NCBI GenBank assembly: GCA_019055375.1
Contig: JAHQIW010006477.1
Coordinates: forward strand, 1 to 64,000
Length of the DNA: 64,000 bases
From: Parelaphostrongylus tenuis
Lineage: Eukaryota > Nematoda > Chromadorea > Rhabditida > Metastrongylidae
Direction: 5' to 3'
Position numbers and translations under genes: made by a program. The notes beneath the pieces were generated by a model, which was given only the letters and a program-made list of their open reading frames with translations, was not told where the DNA came from and searched no databases. This document shows, piece by piece, positions 60,601-64,000 of the stretch; within the stretch, counting starts at the first letter, position 1, and each line of letters starts with the position of its first letter.

Positions 60601-63593
60601 GCCTGCTTGCGGATAGTCTTCTCCATGAATGTCATCTCGTCTCATATATATAATTCTCCATGAGATTGCGACAGACTGCCACTTAGACTACCACTTCATC
60701 AAAAACGATTAACGTGAGCGAAAGATTACTAATGAGGATCACTTCAGTATCGCAATGATTATATGTGATTCAGAGGATACATGAAGCAGCTAAGGGACCC
60801 TCAATGAAAATAAACTGTCAATAGCATTCAGTCATCCCCAAAATCACACGTTCAAGCTGAAAATTACCTGAAATAATGATCAAACATAGAGTATAAGTGA
60901 TGACGTTCCAGAAACAGCGTATCAAACGTTAAGCAGTCCCCTAGCACACTCAAAGAATGACTTGCATCTGCTTTTACCTGAAATCAGGAGAATCACAATC
61001 CAAACAAATCGTCGAGAATGAGAAGTCAAATTAAATTCCATTTTGAGCAGTCGCACAAACTCACCAATAGAAGCGATTCCATAGAGATCCCACTGGCTAT
61101 ATTAAAGTATCCGGTACTATCAAGAAAGACCACTGGGAAAGTGGAGAGATATGCAGCTATGACTTCATTGTCTAAGTCGTCTGCATGGAAGCCCATTGGA
61201 GAAGAAGTATCCCAGTTGACTATACTAGGAATGAACATTAGAAATTACCATTGAATACGCAACGATTGCAAAGAGAAACAAAGAGAAGTAAGATTATAAA
61301 CAGCCTCAATATAAAACTATGTCTTTTATACCTATGAGAATTGAGTGGGTAAGCAAAAATAAGACCTCAGACGGGAGATAAACCCGCATTTCGTCCATAC
61401 CGGGGACGCGTGATACCACCACACCACAGCACTTACCACTCATTCTTCAATGTATTTCTATCATAGCTATCAGCCACCAACCTTTAACAGTTTTGGTCTG
61501 GTTAGCAAGACTGCTCTATACACCAGTTAGGTTGACAGCCAGTGCGTGCACTTATATATTTACAAGTTTTCTTATGTTTTTATTGCTTTTTCGCAGTATT
61601 ACAATGCTTCAAATATTTCTAAGAGAATTGAGAGGCAAGCAAAAATTGACCTCAAGCGGGAGTTGAACCTGCGTTTCATCCATACCACGAAAAAAGCATG
61701 CTAGCACTGCTGCCACTGCACCAGCGAGCCTACCACTTAATCACCGCTCAGTCTTCAATGTCTATGCCTATTATACAAGAAAAATCATCAATTACTTTGG
61801 AAAGTAAAACTTCCGCCGTTCGATCCCAAGCAGGCATTATACCTTCGTTTCACCCATACCGAGTGCGCGCTTTACCACTACACAATCGAGGCATCATAAA
61901 ACTGCTAAAAAGTGGTAAAACAAAGAGAAATTGTAAAAGAAAATTGTAGACTGAGAACGTCAAATAGCTATGAAGTCAACTGTACTTGAAGGCGATATGT
62001 GCTTTTACCAAAATAAACCAGATGAATGTTGGCTGCTGACAATTTCGATAGTTCATATCGGAGAAAGGTGGTAATAGAGCGGCGTCCTCAGTGATGTAGT
62101 GGTAGCACGGGCAACGTAATGGGCAAAACGCGTGTTCAACTCTCGCCTGGAGTCACTCAACACTCACGATTAGAACGTCATACCACTACTAAAAAAGCAC
62201 TAGAACGAGGAATTTCTATGGATAATACACTAATTTCAGCTGCACCTATAAAGCTCGGAAAATTAGACTTTTAACATTTCATTATTGAAAACGACTCTTA
62301 ATAGCTTTCATAGATAGTTCAGCCTTTAAGAGATTGTTACGAGGTTCTACTAAACTAATTCCAGATCTTCCTCCTCATCAGAAACGCATACGTTAACTGG
62401 TATATCGGGCGATAAACAAGACGGAGATGTCGAACATCAATCGGATGAAATGTTCTTTTGTCTTTTTTACAATCCATTCTTCAGCCCTAAGAGGGCGGGG
62501 CATTTTCCGTGCTTTTTAAGACTTTTAGTAGTCATTTGATAGCTTAAATCGCGGCGATTCTCATAATATGCTTGTTTTTTGAAAACACCTTTTCGTTGCG
62601 CTGTAGTAACGGAATGCAACTGGGCTTCACATTCGGCGAGAAGGACTTCATATGACCACGTGCAAAGTGAATAATTTTACAATAATACGTTGATTATTCA
62701 TGACGAAATTGAATGATAATCGATTTCAACAGAGAAAAACTTTTCCTTAATTGAACAAACACTTCTCGACGAACTGATTAACATCTATGCAAGACCATGG
62801 AAAGAATGAACAGAATCATACACATCAAACGCGTTTTTTTTTCTCGAATTAATGCAATAAAAACAACAAAAAATGGTCTCCTTAACACTTGCTTCAAAAA
62901 ATCCTTACCGATAGCCAAAAAGAAGTTACGCAGGATTGTCAGTAAATCCTGCTGTTCAATAACAACGTTTTTATCCATCAGGTGGACCATAACACATGCC
63001 AGAAAAATGCCATCGAACTGAAGTAGGTTCCTTCAGGAATTGATCATAAACGAAATAGTGAAATATATTAACTACAAGAAAGTTAAAGATGAAGAAAATA
63101 ACCCTCGGCATTGATCAATCCCTGAGAAGTGTGCCTTGCATTCGACCTCATCATAGGTCATTTGAGATTACTGAATGCATGTCTGGCCCTTATAAAGACT
63201 CGTGGTGGCCTAACGATGAATCAAGACTCTGCTGCTATCCTCTCAGAAGAACCTGGTGCCGATTCGCCGACTCCGAAGAGATGGAAGGCTTGGTGAGCCA
63301 TGAACACAGGATCGATCACGTGTGTGTCGCAGAACGCGTCTAACCACTGTGCCACGCGCTCTCATGAGAAAGATATTGCAAAGTCTAAGACGCACAACTA
63401 ATCGAATTATGAACGAACCTCATGCAAACCTCTACACGAAAACCAACGACTTGCAAGAGCAAGAGCTGAGATAAGCGTTTTCTTTTGATGAAGTTTCGCC
63501 GAAATTTCTTGAATTATATCCGATTCCAAAAGAGTACGAAGCACCCGTTGGTTGAACAGAGGTGTTCCTTTATCATCTAAATATCTGTTTTCG
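45656..63593 (-). CDS. NOL6: Nucleolar protein 6 (NOL6/Nrap), SSU processome; N-terminus outside window
   Basis: Twenty-one exons, about 800 aa, cover the C-terminal 70 percent of NOL6, a nucleolar factor of 18S rRNA maturation. Exons, 5' to 3': 63430-63593, 62909-63017, 61065-61224, 60868-60977, 60248-60358, 58927-58992, 58767-58863, 58549-58682, 55864-56056, 54500-54605, 53322-53404, 52054-52125, 51086-51232, 50959-51017, 49331-49429, 48771-48868, 48546-48642, 48338-48452, 48164-48277, 47468-47620, 45656-45783 (TAG). Blocks match the family in order: FPVVFLDSTGYFNI, EFRQLWKEKTQLRKFADARI, RSAKGLPLMVTNIQ, LEYSGKWGD, KHNLIAIPTKD, WLSGQY, HNWTARPLLVNFGN, PPMVIVTNEDPTGA, WTRDGPTP, YDAVIEIYP, ALFFWNKYGGDRIGIKWKP, LGRGIVKKV. 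Five junctions (after exons 1, 2, 4, 8 and 20) are out of phase, so small exons may be missing or bases miscalled. One intron is GC-AG. Confidence 0.93.
45786..46256 (-). other. 156-codon open frame of unknown nature in the last NOL6 intron
   Basis: This open frame begins MKKTKVIKREPKEAIQPVDF and includes WQRKWSRSYLGGYAQF. It ends just before the last NOL6 exon. The length is above chance for this AT content, but there is no hydrophobic signal, no known motif, and it cannot be spliced in phase with NOL6. It may be a fragment of a repeat-encoded protein. Confidence 0.25.
47330..47450. repeat. TA/CA/GTACAT microsatellite tract
   Basis: Alternating CATATATG, GTACATATG and ACACATATA units form a low-complexity, self-complementary tract beside the NOL6 exon at 47468. 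Confidence 0.8.
48278..48337 (-). other. 60-bp GC-AG intron in NOL6
   Basis: Between the exon ending DTKIIDIK and the exon starting FAFLNVDMSIYD, the only in-phase junction uses ATCAAG then GCAAAT as donor and TATTTCAG as acceptor. No GT donor fits, because the frame hits TGA 15 bases past the GC donor. GC-AG introns are a known minority class. At 60 bp this is also the shortest intron in the window. Confidence 0.7.
49010..49300 (+). repeat. SINE family D copy (tRNA-like region at 3' side, reverse)
   Basis: This copy carries the family markers: GCGTTGACCAGTCTCTGGGAG, CATCTGGCCTT-like text, GCGGCGGCCTACCGATGTATC, CTCCCAGACAAGTCTGG and a GAGCGCGAGAACGAACC segment, which on the minus strand is a tRNA B box. 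Sister copies are listed separately. Confidence 0.6.
49958..50130 (+). repeat. tRNA-Gly-like SINE copy
   Basis: GGCCTTGGTGGTGTAATGG..AGCACGCAC with a degenerate B box and a downstream tail match the 32.2-kb SINE family. It lies in a NOL6 intron. Confidence 0.5.
50405..50424. repeat. Perfect 20-bp palindrome
   Basis: Positions 50405-50424 read the same on both strands (GTAAGGGTAT then its complement). It lies 27 bases before the hammerhead-like motif and may belong to the same element. Confidence 0.75.
50452..50494 (+). ncRNA. Hammerhead-like motif with the same stem III, two core changes
   Basis: Stem I is GTGCTA (50452-50457) with TAGCAC (50489-50494), perfect. The core is CTGATAA (consensus CTGANGA). 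Stem II is GGC/GCC (50465-50467 with 50474-50476). AAAA (50477-50480) stands in place of GAAA. Stem III is ACAC/GTGT, with C50488 as the predicted cleavage nucleotide. The arrangement is the same as at 8327-8369, but two catalytic positions are altered, so it is probably a decayed copy. It lies in a NOL6 intron, on the strand opposite to the gene. Confidence 0.6.
51590..51870 (+). repeat. SINE family D copy
   Basis: It shares AATCAATCCCTGAAGGATGC, GCATCTGGCCTTCACAATC and GCGCGGGATCGAATC with its sisters. Near 51790-51860 the minus-strand tRNA-like fold is well kept. Confidence 0.6.
52410..52680 (+). repeat. tRNA-Ser/Leu-like SINE copy in NOL6 intron
   Basis: GTTGCCCCGTGGCCGACTGG, then CAATCAATCAGC, CCTGGCTATTCTCGAGACTGC and GAGATCTACTTAACCA match the body of the 17.1, 24.8 and 16.0 kb copies. 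Confidence 0.55.
54095..54360. repeat. SINE fragments in opposite orientations
   Basis: A minus-strand head (GCTACCACTACACCACCGAGG, 54114-54134) is followed by a plus-strand tail fragment with GGGTTCAAACTCTCG and CATCATAACACTGCTATAAG. Both belong to the tRNA-Gly-like SINE family. Confidence 0.45.
54880..55150 (+). repeat. SINE family D copy
   Basis: GGCGTTGATCAATCCCTGAG, GTGGCCTCCCGCTGAACCAAG and GAGCGCGAGATCGAACC mark the family. It lies in a NOL6 intron. Confidence 0.6.
56160..56480 (+). repeat. Family E copy in NOL6 intron
   Basis: GACCCTTTCGCTGAACAAAAAC, TTAGTATCATATCGAAAGCT and CATGGCCGGCATTTTGACAA follow the family order. It continues into TTATGTTTCACGTCGGC, the downstream half seen also near 34440. 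Confidence 0.55.
59200..59290 (+). repeat. tRNA-Gly-like SINE copy
   Basis: CCTCGCTGGTGTAGTAG..AGCCCGCGCC with a damaged B box, in a NOL6 intron. Confidence 0.45.
60385..60440. repeat. AT-only palindromic tract
   Basis: ATTTATCTATATATATAGAT and flanking AT sequence are self-complementary. It lies just upstream of the NOL6 exon at 60248-60358. Confidence 0.6.
61370..61900 (-). repeat. Cluster of three tRNA-like SINE heads on the minus strand
   Basis: Heads at about 61370-61440, 61650-61735 and 61815-61895 each read, on the minus strand, as a tRNA-Gly-like promoter ending in GGTTC-type B boxes and CTGAGGTC-like closures. Three successive copies in one NOL6 intron suggest a nested or preferred insertion site. 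Confidence 0.5.
62085..62215 (+). repeat. tRNA-Gly-like SINE copy
   Basis: CGTCCTCAGTGATGTAGTGG..TAGCACGGG, a degenerate B box and the tail AACGTCATACCACTAC follow the family pattern. Confidence 0.5.
63090..63365 (+). repeat. SINE family D copy filling a NOL6 intron
   Basis: GGCATTGATCAATCCCTGAG through CTAACCACTGTGCCACGCG gives one of the more complete copies. It fills most of the intron between the first two NOL6 exons found, where a small exon appears to be missing. Confidence 0.6.
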
Positions 63594-63719
63594 CTACACC
63601 AAAAATCTAACCTTACAAAACAGAAAAAATAGTGTCAAAAGGTATATTAACCCTCTCTGGATCGTGGACCCACCTCCTCTGCATCTCTAACCCCTAGTAT
63701 GAGAAAGCATTGAATGTAT

Positions 63720-63785
63720 AAGAAAATAAAAAAAAATAAAAATAAGGAAAAATAAAATAAAAAATAAGAATAATAACGCAATTGA
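63720..63785 (+). repeat. A-rich (AAAAT)n tract
   Basis: Near-tandem AAAATAAA units. It appears to be the tail or interior of a repeat extending to the right edge. Confidence 0.65.
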
Positions 63786-64000
63786 AAAAACACAATAATA
63801 CATTCGGTGCGTCCCACCTTGTGGGCTATACGTCCAGGATCCCGAAAGGGTTAAGCTGTCTTTATATCCCATCAATCCTGATGAACTAGGATTTTCTATC
63901 CCAGTGTATTGGATAGCGCAGCGGTTGTGGCGCAAATACTCAAAAACCATACCCAGATTCGAGCTGACCTCCACCAACCAAGCTCAGATTCGATCCGGTT

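Noticed and set aside
36502..63593. Snurportin and NOL6 as a trans-spliced operon
   Set aside because: They are on the same strand, but the 2-kb repeat-filled gap between the NOL6 stop and the snurportin start, and the gene order (NOL6 upstream), give no short spacer or splice-leader signal typical of nematode operons.

Overview
The window is nuclear DNA from a nematode, most likely a repeat-rich parasitic clade V (strongylid or hookworm-like) worm. Four intron-split genes can be read, all on the minus strand. Their introns run from 60 bp to more than 2 kb and mostly have GT..TTTCAG ends. Everything between and inside them is packed with tRNA-derived SINEs, decayed mariner elements, foldback elements and an abundant short interspersed repeat. 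The clade is an inference from gene content and repeat style. Nothing here is bacterial, and I found no CRISPR array, rRNA gene or clean tRNA gene.

Layout. 4195-7131 holds the 3' six exons of a cysteine-rich, probably extracellular protein of unknown function. About 7.1-28.6 kb has no gene I can recognise and is filled with repeats. 28678-30172 is a complete five-exon gene for a 228-residue secreted protein with a clear signal peptide. 30.2-36.5 kb is intergenic, with a decayed mariner transposase. 36502-43587 is a complete snurportin-1 gene (snRNP nuclear import adaptor) in eight exons. 45656 to at least 63593 is NOL6/Nrap, a nucleolar protein of the small-subunit processome; 21 exons were found and the N-terminus lies beyond the right edge. 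Snurportin and NOL6 are both nuclear RNA-biogenesis housekeeping genes lying head to tail about 2 kb apart. I see no evidence that they form an operon.

The most notable content is a set of hammerhead self-cleaving ribozyme motifs in repeats. At 3032-3433 an insertion of one and a half tandem copies of a 268-bp unit is flanked by an exact 13-bp direct repeat. The unit junction carries a complete hammerhead (CTGATGA core, 5-bp stem II, GAAA, palindromic stem III). This has the layout of a retrozyme-like retroelement. At 7971-8412 a 442-bp foldback element flanked by TATTA has a hammerhead in each arm, one with an intact core and one with a single core change. A third motif of the same design, with two core changes, lies at 50452-50494. 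More decayed hammerhead-like tails occur near 20.6, 27.2, 31.1, 41.1 and 44.6 kb.

Limits. Exon boundaries were placed by eye from splice signals, reading phase and remembered family patterns. A few NOL6 joints and one joint of the first gene do not close in phase and are flagged.
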